IMG/VR virus record: IMGVR_UViG_3300037070_006263
Span: 1 to 41,234 of that record
Direction: 5' to 3' (one strand)
Source: a virus
Length of the DNA stretch: 41,234 nucleotides
The position numbers and the translations under genes are program-made. The notes beneath the pieces were generated by a model. The model saw only the letters and a program-made list of their open reading frames with translations, made no database searches and was not told the DNA's origin. The stretch's first letter is position 1. Each line of letters opens with the position of its first letter. Shown piece after piece: positions 19,195-26,725 of this stretch.

Positions 19195-20199
19195 ATGATA
19201 AATGTAATTTCGACATTTTCAGGCTGTGGCGGTTCATGTCTGGGATATAAGAAAGCTGGATTTAATATTCTGCTTGCTACCGATTGGGAGATTAATGTAA
19301 TTAAAACATATCAAATGAATATACCTGATGTTCCTGTATTACAGGCAGACATAAGGAATTTAACAGGTAACGACATATTAAATAAAACAGGTCTAGCAGT
19401 CGGACAGCTTGACATACTTGACGGATCACCGCCATGCACACCTTTTTCACTGGCAGGACTTAGAGATAAAAGCTGGAATAGAAGTTATGAGCATGTTGGC
19501 GATCATAAGAAACAAATCAGTACAGATCTATTTTTTGAATTCATAAGACTTGTTAATGAAATTAAACCGAAAATATTCCTAGCAGAAAATGTTAAAGGAC
19601 TGATTATAGGAAAAGCAAAAGGATACTTTAACAGAATTTTAAAAACAATGCGAGAATTAGATTATGATGTTAAAGCATATCTGTTAAATGCAAAAGACTT
19701 TGAAGTACCGCAATCAAGAGAGAGAATTTTTTTTATTGGAATTAGAAAAGATATTGCTCCAAATATTTCAAGAGATATTAAGAAATTTTTAAAAACATTT
19801 CCACAAATAACGTTTCGTCAGGCCGTAGCAGGATTAGAAAATACAGCAGAAGAACTTAAAGCTGCAAGCTTACAACCTGACCATGTAAAATCTAAACTGC
19901 TTTATTTGTTGAAGGAAGGACAGGCAAGTTGTGACATAGATCCGACAGGAAATGGATGGAATTCTATCAGACTGAGTTATGATAAGCCCTCTCCAACAGT
20001 AACAGGCCAGGCACACTTGTTATATCATCCAATTGAACACCGCAAAATCACGACAGCAGAAATTAAAAGACTCTGCTCTTTTCCTGACGATTATAAATTC
20101 CTTTCAACAATAGAAGCAAGGACTAGATTAGGGAACAGTGTTCCGCCAAATATGATTTATCATATTGCAGAGGCGCTAAAAGTATATCTGACAGAATAA
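19195..20199 (+). CDS. C5-cytosine DNA methyltransferase
   Basis: 334 aa, close to the usual size for the Dcm/DNMT family. Motif I FSGCGGSCLGYKKAGF (8-23), catalytic motif IV GSPPCTPFS with C81 (PCT rather than the common PCQ), motif VI ENVKGL (131-136), motif VIII QSRERIFFIGIR, and motif X LGNSVPPNM. It transfers methyl from SAM to C5 of cytosine in a specific target that cannot be read from the sequence. No cognate restriction enzyme is adjacent, so it is probably an orphan protecting viral DNA. Operon with the ParB-like protein. Confidence 0.9.
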   Translation: MINVISTFSGCGGSCLGYKKAGFNILLATDWEINVIKTYQMNIPDVPVLQADIRNLTGNDILNKTGLAVGQLDILDGSPPCTPFSLAGLRDKSWNRSYEHVGDHKKQISTDLFFEFIRLVNEIKPKIFLAENVKGLIIGKAKGYFNRILKTMRELDYDVKAYLLNAKDFEVPQSRERIFFIGIRKDIAPNISRDIKKFLKTFPQITFRQAVAGLENTAEELKAASLQPDHVKSKLLYLLKEGQASCDIDPTGNGWNSIRLSYDKPSPTVTGQAHLLYHPIEHRKITTAEIKRLCSFPDDYKFLSTIEARTRLGNSVPPNMIYHIAEALKVYLTE

Positions 20200-20217
20200 A
20201 GGGAGAGCTTTTGAAGA

Positions 20218-20724
20218 ATGGGATTTAAAAAATCAGAAGTAAAATTATTAGATGAACTCATGGCTGATTGCGTAACTTATCGCTTAACTCAGACTGAAGG
20301 CATGCAGTATATTGCAATAAGATTCAAACCGATTTCTTTATCTGCTTACAAGGTCAGACATGCTAAAGTTAATTCCGATAAAAATGTTCAGATTTGGCTT
20401 AATCATTTCACAAGAATTGGTTTCGTTATTCATCATAAGAAGCAGATTGAAGATGCAATGAGAATTCAAAACGATAGTCTGAGAGAATTCATAACTGAAA
20501 TAAGCAGGCCAACAGTACCGCCAAGAGATAATCCAACAGCAGTATTAAGAGATCGTGATTACGTACTTAAATTAAAAAATGACATGAGAGAAAATATTAA
20601 ACTGCTAACGGAATTGGGATTAGGCACTCCAATTATTTCTGCATTAAAAGCAAAATTAGATAAAGTGGAGAAACAGGAACATGCTACCAGTATTCAGAGC
20701 GATTCAAAGCCTCTTACAGTCTGA
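20218..20724 (+). CDS. Terminase small subunit candidate
   Basis: 168 aa, with a helix-turn-helix-like N-terminus (KKSEVKLLDELMADCVTYRLTQTEGMQYIAIRF) and a coiled-coil C-terminus, the usual layout of small terminases that bind the packaging site and assemble into rings. It overlaps the large-subunit gene by 44 nt, which supports the assignment. Ribosome-binding site GGGAG upstream. Family identity is inferred from position and architecture. Confidence 0.6.
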   Translation: MGFKKSEVKLLDELMADCVTYRLTQTEGMQYIAIRFKPISLSAYKVRHAKVNSDKNVQIWLNHFTRIGFVIHHKKQIEDAMRIQNDSLREFITEISRPTVPPRDNPTAVLRDRDYVLKLKNDMRENIKLLTELGLGTPIISALKAKLDKVEKQEHATSIQSDSKPLTV

Positions 20725-22162
20725 AGATAAAGCAGACGAAGATGAGTTTGCTACTAGAGTTCCGTACCATATTGAACCCGAATATATTCCAGAAAAAGCA
20801 AGAGAGTTTTATCACGATTTTGGCAAGTTAAGGCATCAGATAACAAATGAATACATAGAAGAACTTGCACCTTATCAATATACAGCTTGGGATTGTCCTG
20901 CTAAAACTGTTCTGGTAGATAAATGTCAGAAATCAGGATTTACAACTTCCGAACTCCTGCATGATTTTCAACAGACCATTTCTGTAGGCAGGGGTAAGGA
21001 CTGTCTGATAGTAGCGCAAACACAACAGCATGCAAATGAACATATCTATACTTTAAAACGTGCTGTTGCAGATTCCCCAAAGTATAGAAAATATTTAATC
21101 ACGAGTTCTAAAGAGTTGTTCTTTCGAGAGGAACAAACTAAAATGAGTACGATATTCGTTAAGAATCCCGATAATCCTTTCAGGCCGAGCAGAATAATCG
21201 GCCTGACTTTCAGGCAGCAATCCCTTTGGTCATGGAAGAATGCTTTCAGAGTTCACATATCTGATCCAGCGATCGCTCCTGTTGTAGATGACGCTGCTGT
21301 TTATGCAGCAGCAAAAGGCAGACTTGCAAATACTAATGGACAAATGATGATAGAAGGTCCTCCGAATGGACCAAGCGGTAAATTTTACGAATGGTACGAA
21401 GAATATAAAGATGGACATGATCCGAATTTCAAAGTATTTTTAATTATAGACGAAGATGCAATAGAAGCTAATGTAATAAGCAGGGAATTCTTAGAGCAGC
21501 AGAAAAAAGAACTCGGTCCACTTTATGCACAGTATTATCAAGGTTCATTCTTAGGTGGAATCGGTAACGTATTTGCCGAGAGAGATGTAACATACGCTAC
21601 TGAATTAGGGGAATCCTTGGAAGAGATTCCGATTAATCAATATACATATCATTTCGGTGGTGTTGATCCAGGCTGGTCAAAGATAACTCCTGTTTATATT
21701 TTTGAAATAATGAAAGAAGAACAATGTGCCCGACTTATCTATTACGAAAGTTTTGATAAATCAACCCCTGAAACAGTAGCGAACAGGATGCATGAACTTT
21801 CAAATCAGTATGTAAATTTATGGTGGATGCTTGATGGAGCAGACAGGGGTTTTGTAAACACTTGTAAGTATAAGTTTAATGAATCTCAGACATGGGAATC
21901 AGAGAGAAATGTATCGCCGCAACAGAACAAAATAATTCCTGTTAATTTTAGAACTGATCATGGAAAGATGCTTGAAAATCTCTACCTGCTTATAGCAGCA
22001 GGACATTTAGCAATTCCCACTAAATATGAAAAACTGATAATAGCGCTCCGTACCGCAAGAGCAGATAGATGGTACTTGGATAAAAATCAAACAACAAATG
22101 ATGATGATCTCGATTCAGTCAGGATGGCCTTAAGGTCTGTGAAGTTCGGCAGTGACATTTAA
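20681..22162 (+). CDS. terL: Terminase large subunit
   Basis: 493 aa, within the usual range. The N-terminal ATPase has an adenine-binding YQYTAWD, a degenerate Walker A region (KTVLVDKCQKSGFTT), then VAQTQQHANEHIYTL and the IEGPPNGPSG coupling region. The C-terminal RNase H-type nuclease shows GGVDPGWS (D about 329), LDGADRG (D about 384) and DDDLDSVRMAL (about 474-484), the three acidic positions that bind metals. It cuts and pumps DNA into capsids. Packaging type (cos or pac) cannot be told. Confidence 0.9.
   Translation: MLPVFRAIQSLLQSEDKADEDEFATRVPYHIEPEYIPEKAREFYHDFGKLRHQITNEYIEELAPYQYTAWDCPAKTVLVDKCQKSGFTTSELLHDFQQTISVGRGKDCLIVAQTQQHANEHIYTLKRAVADSPKYRKYLITSSKELFFREEQTKMSTIFVKNPDNPFRPSRIIGLTFRQQSLWSWKNAFRVHISDPAIAPVVDDAAVYAAAKGRLANTNGQMMIEGPPNGPSGKFYEWYEEYKDGHDPNFKVFLIIDEDAIEANVISREFLEQQKKELGPLYAQYYQGSFLGGIGNVFAERDVTYATELGESLEEIPINQYTYHFGGVDPGWSKITPVYIFEIMKEEQCARLIYYESFDKSTPETVANRMHELSNQYVNLWWMLDGADRGFVNTCKYKFNESQTWESERNVSPQQNKIIPVNFRTDHGKMLENLYLLIAAGHLAIPTKYEKLIIALRTARADRWYLDKNQTTNDDDLDSVRMALRSVKFGSDI
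21181..21205. repeat. Perfect 8-bp hairpin inside terL
   Basis: CAGGCCGA (21181-21188) pairs with TCGGCCTG (21198-21205). About 90 nt further is GCTGCTG/CAGCAGC (21293-21312). Strong hairpins are rare in this AT-rich DNA and may be packaging-related or a coding accident. Confidence 0.45.
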
Positions 22163-22283
22163 CGATGTTATAATTAAATCAGATGCATGCTTAACTTTAA
22201 ACTGTCATAACTGTTACTGGACAGTTCATTGTAGTTGTTTATGTCATTACTATAAATGGAAGCCTAAAAGATTGTATATTTGA
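22152..22283 (+). CDS. Cys/His microprotein, 43 aa
   Basis: GTG start overlapping the end of terL by 11 nt. CHNC, CSC and CHYY give five Cys and three His in the middle, enough for one or two zincs, followed by a basic aromatic tail. ATG of the next gene 3 nt after its stop. Confidence 0.5.
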   Translation: MTFNDVIIKSDACLTLNCHNCYWTVHCSCLCHYYKWKPKRLYI

Positions 22284-22286
22284 TTT

Positions 22287-22433
22287 ATGATTCCGATTGA
22301 TTGGGGTTGGGATTATTTGAAATGTAAGCATTGCGGTAAGAGAATAGGATATGCTATGGGTTTATACTGGCATCTGGTAAAACATAATATTAAATTAAAT
22401 TATCCTGAAGATGTCAGAGAACATTATTTATGA
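22287..22433 (+). CDS. C2H2 zinc-finger microprotein, 48 aa
   Basis: CKHC near residue 13 and H-L-V-K-H near residues 29-33, a clean C-x2-C...H-x3-H finger, with an acidic C-terminus. ATGA overlap with the next gene. Presence between terL and portal genes is unusual for a simple regulator. Confidence 0.6.
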   Translation: MIPIDWGWDYLKCKHCGKRIGYAMGLYWHLVKHNIKLNYPEDVREHYL

Positions 22434-22624
22434 CACCTGAAAAAATGATGCAGGAATATTATAAACAGGTTGCAGAACAGGATGAAGTAAAAAGGATTGG
22501 CTACCGATTAGATGATTATTGTTATTCATGTAAAAAACATTTTGAAATATTAGGATGGAAATTATGCGACAATGGATATATAACATACTGGTGTTATTCC
22601 TGTTTGAAAAAGTGCCAGGCATAA
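22430..22624 (+). CDS. Zinc-ribbon protein, 64 aa
   Basis: Helical acidic N-terminus (MTPEKMMQEYYKQVAEQDE), then CYSC near residue 31 and CYSCLKKC near the end, a four- to five-Cys zinc ribbon with tyrosines in the knuckles. It overlaps the following gene by 13 nt. Confidence 0.6.
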   Translation: MTPEKMMQEYYKQVAEQDEVKRIGYRLDDYCYSCKKHFEILGWKLCDNGYITYWCYSCLKKCQA

Positions 22625-23097
22625 CAAGACGGTCTCGAATAGGGATTTTAGATGTAACAGATATTGCTACTGATGAAGAAAGTAGAAGTAATATCAAATG
22701 GTGTGCTAACTGCGAGCAATTAGGAATACATAATAAACTTGGAAAAAGAATCTATTTACCTGATCCTGATCATCCTGATGAACCTGTCATAATTCCGCAT
22801 GATGCTGATAACTGGTTGCAGTGTGGTAAATGCGGTACAGTAATTCCAAGATATGAAGCAAGAGGAGAAGGAGAACTGCAAATAGATTCAGAATATGAAT
22901 TGATAGAATCACCGTTTGATTTTGCTCAGGGCATATTTGAACCGATTGGAACAAGCAGGAAAATAGACAGGAGCGCTCTTCAAAACAGAACGCAAAAGAA
23001 ATTAAGAAAGAAGCAGCTTGCAGCAGTAGATTCTGATATTCAAGCAGAACTAAAAGCAGGAGGAGAAATTTCAGATTATACTAAAACAGTTTTATGA
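22612..23097 (+). CDS. Zinc-ribbon virion-region protein, HNH insertion target
   Basis: 161 aa from the GTG at 22612; an upstream ATG (22555) would overlap the previous gene by 70 nt and is less likely. CANC and CGKC (about residues 31 and 73) form a zinc ribbon with a long insert; the rest is charged and helical. Its last residues (ELKAGGEISDYTKTVL) resemble a fragment left beyond the opposite-strand HNH gene (23526-23600), so the native C-terminus was probably altered by that insertion. Located between terL and portal, so likely a morphogenesis factor. Confidence 0.6.
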   Translation: MPGITRRSRIGILDVTDIATDEESRSNIKWCANCEQLGIHNKLGKRIYLPDPDHPDEPVIIPHDADNWLQCGKCGTVIPRYEARGEGELQIDSEYELIESPFDFAQGIFEPIGTSRKIDRSALQNRTQKKLRKKQLAAVDSDIQAELKAGGEISDYTKTVL

Positions 23098-23496
23098 TTT
23101 ATGTAATAATATGTGTATTCTTCTTGTCATGCCTTGCAGATTATACCAGATATTATTTTGTCTATTTCCGTCTTTATGATGAATTATACCCCAAGGTAAC
23201 AGTATTGCATTATGATATTCTTCCCAGATTAATCTATGTTCAAAAATATATTTTCTTCTTGTTAATGAATAATTAGTTAAAATAAGACGGTAACCACTTT
23301 GTATTTTTATTCCACTTTTCCAAAAAATATTATTAGAACCTTTCAATGTATTATGTCCACGTTTAAACTGTTTTAATCGGTTCCAATTAGCAGCACATTT
23401 TATTGATATGTTTTCATTACAACCACACTGACAGATTCCTAATACAAAAGGCTTAGACTTTTTTAGTACCGTAGGTAATAGAAATTGTCTTCTCAT
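23092..23496 (-). CDS. HNH homing endonuclease on the opposite strand
   Basis: 134 aa from the ATG at 23496; a TTG at 23538 would add 14 residues. The N-terminal CQCGCNENISIKC zinc motif and FKRGHNT are typical of free-standing phage HNH enzymes, followed by EHRLIWEE and HHKDGNRQNNIWYNLQGMT with the catalytic H-H and N. It is the only leftward gene in the right three-quarters of the window and overlaps the end of the 22612 gene by 6 nt, as expected of a recently inserted mobile gene. Confidence 0.8.
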   Translation of the reverse strand: MRRQFLLPTVLKKSKPFVLGICQCGCNENISIKCAANWNRLKQFKRGHNTLKGSNNIFWKSGIKIQSGYRLILTNYSLTRRKYIFEHRLIWEEYHNAILLPWGIIHHKDGNRQNNIWYNLQGMTRRIHILLHKS

Positions 23497-23525
23497 CAAA
23501 GGCAGGATTGGATTTAGAGCCTTAA

Positions 23526-23600
23526 AAACTCTACCCAATCCCTTTTCAGAAAGAATTGCTGGAAGGTGGAGAAATTACAAGTTTCGATATAATAAAATGA
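23526..23600 (+). pseudogene. Displaced C-terminal fragment of the 22612 gene
   Basis: A 24-codon open stretch with no start, encoding QKELLEGGEITSFDIIK before a TGA at 23598. It parallels the end of the 22612 protein (QAELKAGGEISDYTKTV): E-L-x-x-GGEI is shared and lengths agree. Best explained as the original 3' end separated by the HNH insertion, which brought its own replacement end. A chance match cannot be excluded for so short a piece. Confidence 0.4.
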
Positions 23601-23611
23601 AAGAATTTTGT

Positions 23612-23632
23612 ATGCGGCATAAAGTGCCGCAT
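23612..23632. repeat. Hairpin with arms ATGCGGCA/TGCCGCAT
   Basis: Perfect 8-bp arms (23612-23619 and 23625-23632), 5-nt loop. Identical arms occur at 7402-7422. It is not followed by a T-run, so a simple terminator is unlikely. Confidence 0.55.
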
Positions 23633-23686
23633 GGTACAGCTTAACTTTTAATCATAAAAAATACAGTATTACTTAATTTTATTTTT

Positions 23687-23773
23687 GGGAACAGGTTAGT
23701 GAAACGCTCAATACTGCGTGACTAACTTGTATTGGTTTCTTCAGAGGTTGCACTACGCCTCGCCCCTGTTCCC
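23687..23773 (+). ncRNA. Candidate three-way-junction RNA before the portal gene
   Basis: P1: GGGAACAGG (23687-23695) with CCTGTTCCC (23765-23773). P2: TTAGT (23696-23700) with ACTAA (23721-23725), extended by ACGC (23704-23707) with GCGT (23716-23719). P3: GAGG (23744-23747) with CCTC (23758-23761). It is followed by GTTTTT, so termination or attenuation is one option. It lies in a 200-nt gap 35 nt upstream of the portal start. Not a tRNA: no anticodon arm or T-loop consensus. A packaging-type RNA is only a thought. Confidence 0.45.
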
Positions 23774-23778
23774 GTTTT

Positions 23779-23787
23779 TACTTCTCA
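23779..23787 (+). promoter_or_regulatory. Late-promoter motif TACTTCTCA, copy 1
   Basis: First exact copy of TACTTCTCA, 20 nt before the portal ATG at 23808 (32 nt before an alternative ATG at 23820). T/A-rich TTTTTAATATTA lies between. Other exact copies are at 26701, 33319 and 40330. Confidence 0.5.
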
Positions 23788-23807
23788 CTTGAAATCTTTT
23801 TAATATT

Positions 23808-25334
23808 ATGCTATTAAACATGGCAACAGTGTCACAATCAGTAGCAGTTAAAGAAGATCCAATTTTTGTTTCCTTACAAAAGGGCAGTCAGAGATCTAAC
23901 CATGCTGCAAGAGAAATATACTGGCGTGGTAGAGCTGCAAGTTCAACCAATACTCTAAGAAGTATCCTTACAAGGGAGCAGTTAGAACAGTGTGCAAATG
24001 AATATGTAAACAACGGAATAGTTCGCCGCTGTCTTGATACTTCGGCCAGCATGATAAATCCAAAAAGGACAGGATTTGAAATTGTCGCTAATGACGAAAG
24101 ACTTGAAGGTGCTACCGACCAGGAGATTGAAAAAATTAATGCTGATCTTCAAAGTTCAAAGATAAGAAAATGGCGACAGAAAGTTATCAGGGCAAATAAG
24201 CGATGTCATTTATGGGGCAATACAAACAAGTTAATTATTAATTCGCTCCTGTTTGGCAGGAACATATTAGGAATTGAAAGATTTGAACCTGATAAAGATT
24301 GGCCTATATACGGACAACCGATGGCATTGAAACACCTGAACTCCTTAAGAATTCAGGAAGTACGGATGGATGAAGTAACTTATGAATTTGAAGGCATAAG
24401 ATATGACTTAGGCAGGTTCAAAGGAATTAAAAACTATAAGGCAATTGATTTAGTTCCTGCATTTCATGACGATAATAACGTTATAGATAACAGTAACTAT
24501 TCAGGCAGTAGTGCAGTATGGACAGTATTATCAGCAGCGCAGGTTATTAATGTAATCTTAGATGAAGATATGCCTGAATCAGTCCGCCAGGTCTGGGCAA
24601 AGTTCGGTATCATTTTCAGTGGCACTTCTAAAAAAAGTGTAATCAAAGAAATGAAAAAGGAATTAGAAGCCTCAACTTGGTTTATGCATAATCAAAAAGA
24701 TTTAGTTGCGCAGGTATTTGACTTGGGAAGAAACTTAATGGAACTTCCACAGGTCATGGTTGAACTGGCAAAATATATTTGCATGTCAATGTCGCTACCA
24801 CTTTTTATGATGTTTGAAGAAACTGCAACTTTTGCTACTGCTGATCAGGTGCTACAGGTTTTCAAGAATGGAATTTTAGAAAGATACAGGACATGGTTGC
24901 AGGACATACTTGAAACATACTGGTACGATCCAATGCTGGCAGATTTCTTAAAGATTCCTGTTGAAGATGTTATTGAATCTGATTATAAGATAAAAGTTAC
25001 ATTTCCAGATATTGACTTTTCGACAAGAGATAAAATAATAACTGCTGATAAAATGCTGTTTGACATGAATGTATTCAATAGAGCCGATATTGCAGATGAT
25101 ATTGGAAGAAAAGATATTGCTTCCAGAATAAGGAAGGAAGAATTGGATTCAAAATTAGCAGAAGCAAATTCGATAATTGAACAGCAGAGAAATGAAATTG
25201 ATAAGCTGAGAAATGGAAATATTAATCAGGATGCAATTCAAAACCTAGTAAATAATAACGGAGATAATGCTACCAATGGTAAGAGCACCAGTTCAAACAA
25301 GCAGGTTAATTCAATCCCAACTGGTAACACTTGA
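23808..25334 (+). CDS. Portal protein
   Basis: 508 aa, the normal size for portals. Charged N-terminus, a helix-rich core with LFGRNILGIERFEPD (wing/stem strand pattern), a long central helix, and a C-terminal coiled coil (about 440-475) with low-complexity end. Identity is supported by its place between terminase and the MuF-like gene, as in SPP1/HK97-type phages. Twelve copies form the DNA channel at the capsid vertex. ATG at 23820 is an alternative start. It overlaps the next gene by 68 nt. Confidence 0.8.
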   Translation: MLLNMATVSQSVAVKEDPIFVSLQKGSQRSNHAAREIYWRGRAASSTNTLRSILTREQLEQCANEYVNNGIVRRCLDTSASMINPKRTGFEIVANDERLEGATDQEIEKINADLQSSKIRKWRQKVIRANKRCHLWGNTNKLIINSLLFGRNILGIERFEPDKDWPIYGQPMALKHLNSLRIQEVRMDEVTYEFEGIRYDLGRFKGIKNYKAIDLVPAFHDDNNVIDNSNYSGSSAVWTVLSAAQVINVILDEDMPESVRQVWAKFGIIFSGTSKKSVIKEMKKELEASTWFMHNQKDLVAQVFDLGRNLMELPQVMVELAKYICMSMSLPLFMMFEETATFATADQVLQVFKNGILERYRTWLQDILETYWYDPMLADFLKIPVEDVIESDYKIKVTFPDIDFSTRDKIITADKMLFDMNVFNRADIADDIGRKDIASRIRKEELDSKLAEANSIIEQQRNEIDKLRNGNINQDAIQNLVNNNGDNATNGKSTSSNKQVNSIPTGNT

Positions 25335-26097
25335 AAACGAATTAGCAGATAAACTCCAACCTTTTATTAACATAATGATAAGGTTTGGATTACCTGCTGA
25401 ATCTTTTCAAATTAATAATAAGCTGCAATTTTCAATATACGGCATAATAAGAAAATATACTCAGGATTCTTATCTTGTCGGCCTGACAGCAGTTGAAAAC
25501 TTGATAAAGAAACGAATTCCTGCTTTTGAGCTGTTCATGTCTGGTACTGATATTCAAACAATTAAAGACCTTAGCAAAGAAATGATAGATTCATTCTGGA
25601 TAACTGTTACTAAATTATTACAGAGAGAAAATCAGATAAGACAGCAAAAAATAACTTTAGAAACTAAAAAAGGATTTGATAAATTAGCAGCTATAGTTAA
25701 GATTTCATCTTTCGTAATTTATTCAGGATATAATGCAGCTATAGATTCTAAATTAAAAAATATCCTGCCCTCCCCCCCTACTGCTACCAGGGCAGGAAGC
25801 ACTACTAGAACAGGAAGCAGTTTTACAGATTTCGATCCATTAACTGATTCTTCTACAATTGATGAACCGTTTGGCGAATTATCCATACTCGATAATCTTC
25901 AAGAGCTGCTTGATGAAATGATGGAGATGTTTTTAACAAAAGAAGATCAAGATGTTGATCCTGCAATCTGTGAACCTTTAAACAGAGCAGTTTTTAAAAT
26001 TGATGAACCTGATAAACCAGATCCTCCGATGCATCCGCATTGCAGGTGTATCTTAGTTCCTGTTCAGAAAGAAGTCTCTGCTTTCCTTGCCAGTTAA
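25267..26097 (+). CDS. MuF-like head morphogenesis protein
   Basis: 276 aa. The C-terminal segment ICEPLNRAVFKIDEPDKPDPPMHPHCRCILVPV matches the conserved end of Mu gpF/SPP1 gp7-type proteins (C-x-x-L-N, then P-P-x-H-P-x-C-R-C). The N-terminal two-thirds are helical. These minor head proteins bind the portal and may enter the host with DNA. The two-Cys and His pattern probably binds zinc. Confidence 0.8.
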   Translation: MLPMVRAPVQTSRLIQSQLVTLENELADKLQPFINIMIRFGLPAESFQINNKLQFSIYGIIRKYTQDSYLVGLTAVENLIKKRIPAFELFMSGTDIQTIKDLSKEMIDSFWITVTKLLQRENQIRQQKITLETKKGFDKLAAIVKISSFVIYSGYNAAIDSKLKNILPSPPTATRAGSTTRTGSSFTDFDPLTDSSTIDEPFGELSILDNLQELLDEMMEMFLTKEDQDVDPAICEPLNRAVFKIDEPDKPDPPMHPHCRCILVPVQKEVSAFLAS

Positions 26098-26305
26098 AAA
26101 AACGAAAAGAAAAGTAAAAAAGAAATGGGCACAGGTTCAATATTTTTATTCTAATAATAGTGAATCTCCTGAAGATTTTCAGCAGAGAATAAACGAATGG
26201 TTTCAATCCTTATCTAAGAAGCAGTTATTATATTCAACTGAATTTGATTTCTTTGATCCTTACTGCGGAGTTTATTTCTGTCGTGTTATTCTAGAAGAAA
26301 AATAA
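26087..26305 (+). CDS. Hypothetical basic protein, 72 aa
   Basis: TTG start overlapping the MuF-like end by 11 nt. Lysine/arginine-rich first 14 residues, then acidic and aromatic sequence (EDFQQRINEWFQSL, FDFFDPYCGVYF). No motif recognised. The gene ends before a 431-nt noncoding gap. Confidence 0.55.
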   Translation: MPVKKTKRKVKKKWAQVQYFYSNNSESPEDFQQRINEWFQSLSKKQLLYSTEFDFFDPYCGVYFCRVILEEK

Positions 26306-26342
26306 AACTTAAATTTAATAATATAAATAATATTTTTAGGAA

Positions 26343-26398
26343 GCCGACAGATCCCCCCTCCAATTCTAGACATGGATGTGGTCTGAAAAAGAGTCGGC
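26343..26398 (+). ncRNA. Long hairpin after the MuF operon (terminator or RNA)
   Basis: GCCGAC (26343-26348) pairs with GTCGGC (26393-26398) around a 44-nt loop that has an AGAC/GTCT sub-hairpin (26368-26384) and a C6 run. TTTTT follows at 26400. It marks the end of the portal-MuF transcript or is part of a structured RNA; it is the first structure in the 26306-26736 gap. Confidence 0.4.
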
Positions 26399-26431
26399 AT
26401 TTTTAAAACAGTCTTTTTCATTTTAGCAAGC

Positions 26432-26494
26432 ATGAATGGGCTAGAAGCTACTAATCCAAAGACTGACCTTGTGGACAAAGCAAAGGCAGTTTAA
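26432..26494 (+). CDS. Possible 20-aa peptide
   Basis: ATG at 26432, TAA at 26492; product MNGLEATNPKTDLVDKAKAV, no ribosome-binding site. It lies between the long hairpin and the three-way-junction candidate. Only weakly supported. Confidence 0.2.
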   Translation: MNGLEATNPKTDLVDKAKAV

Positions 26495-26540
26495 TTAAAA
26501 AAAATCAGAATTAACAGAATTATGTACAAGAAATAAAAAT

Positions 26541-26615
26541 GCTAGTGGCTTCAATGACTGGGAAAGTATTAGAAAACCCAGTGCTCAGGATTTCGCCTGA
26601 GTTCTAGCCACTAGC
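26541..26615 (+). ncRNA. Candidate three-way-junction RNA before the protease gene
   Basis: P1: GCTAGTGGCT (26541-26550) with AGCCACTAGC (26606-26615), 10 bp. P2: ACTGGG (26557-26562) with CCCAGT (26577-26582). P3: CTCAGG (26584-26589) with CCTGAG (26596-26601). Single-stranded joints are 6, 1 and 4 nt. All 22 pairs are Watson-Crick. It is preceded by TGTACAAGAAATA (26523-26535), repeated before another late promoter. No coding frame crosses it well. Not a tRNA. Function unknown; a structured regulatory RNA, packaging RNA or recombination site are options. Confidence 0.55.
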
Positions 26616-26700
26616 GACTAGCAACGACGATGACAACGTACTTTTTCTTTCAACTCTCAGTCAATCAGACCAGCATAGCAAGCAAGTCAGACAGCAATCA

Positions 26701-26725
26701 TACTTCTCAACATTGATTTAAATTA
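26701..26725 (+). promoter_or_regulatory. Late promoter, copy 2
   Basis: TACTTCTCA (26701-26709), a 7-nt gap, then TATA-like TTTAAATTA (26717-26725), 11 nt before the TTG start at 26737. The short distance suggests a leaderless message or a start further downstream than annotated. Confidence 0.55.

Noticed and set aside
22555-22611. Upstream ATG extension of the zinc-ribbon gene before the HNH gene
   Set aside because: Would overlap the preceding zinc-ribbon gene by 70 nt and add an unrelated hydrophobic segment; the GTG at 22612 gives the usual short overlap.
23687-23773. Possible tRNA gene
   Set aside because: Closing helix is 9 bp, and there is no anticodon arm, no T-loop consensus and no D-loop. 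It is better described as a three-way junction of unknown type.
26541-26615. Possible tRNA or tmRNA-like element
   Set aside because: 10-bp closing stem and only two inner arms with no conserved tRNA bases.
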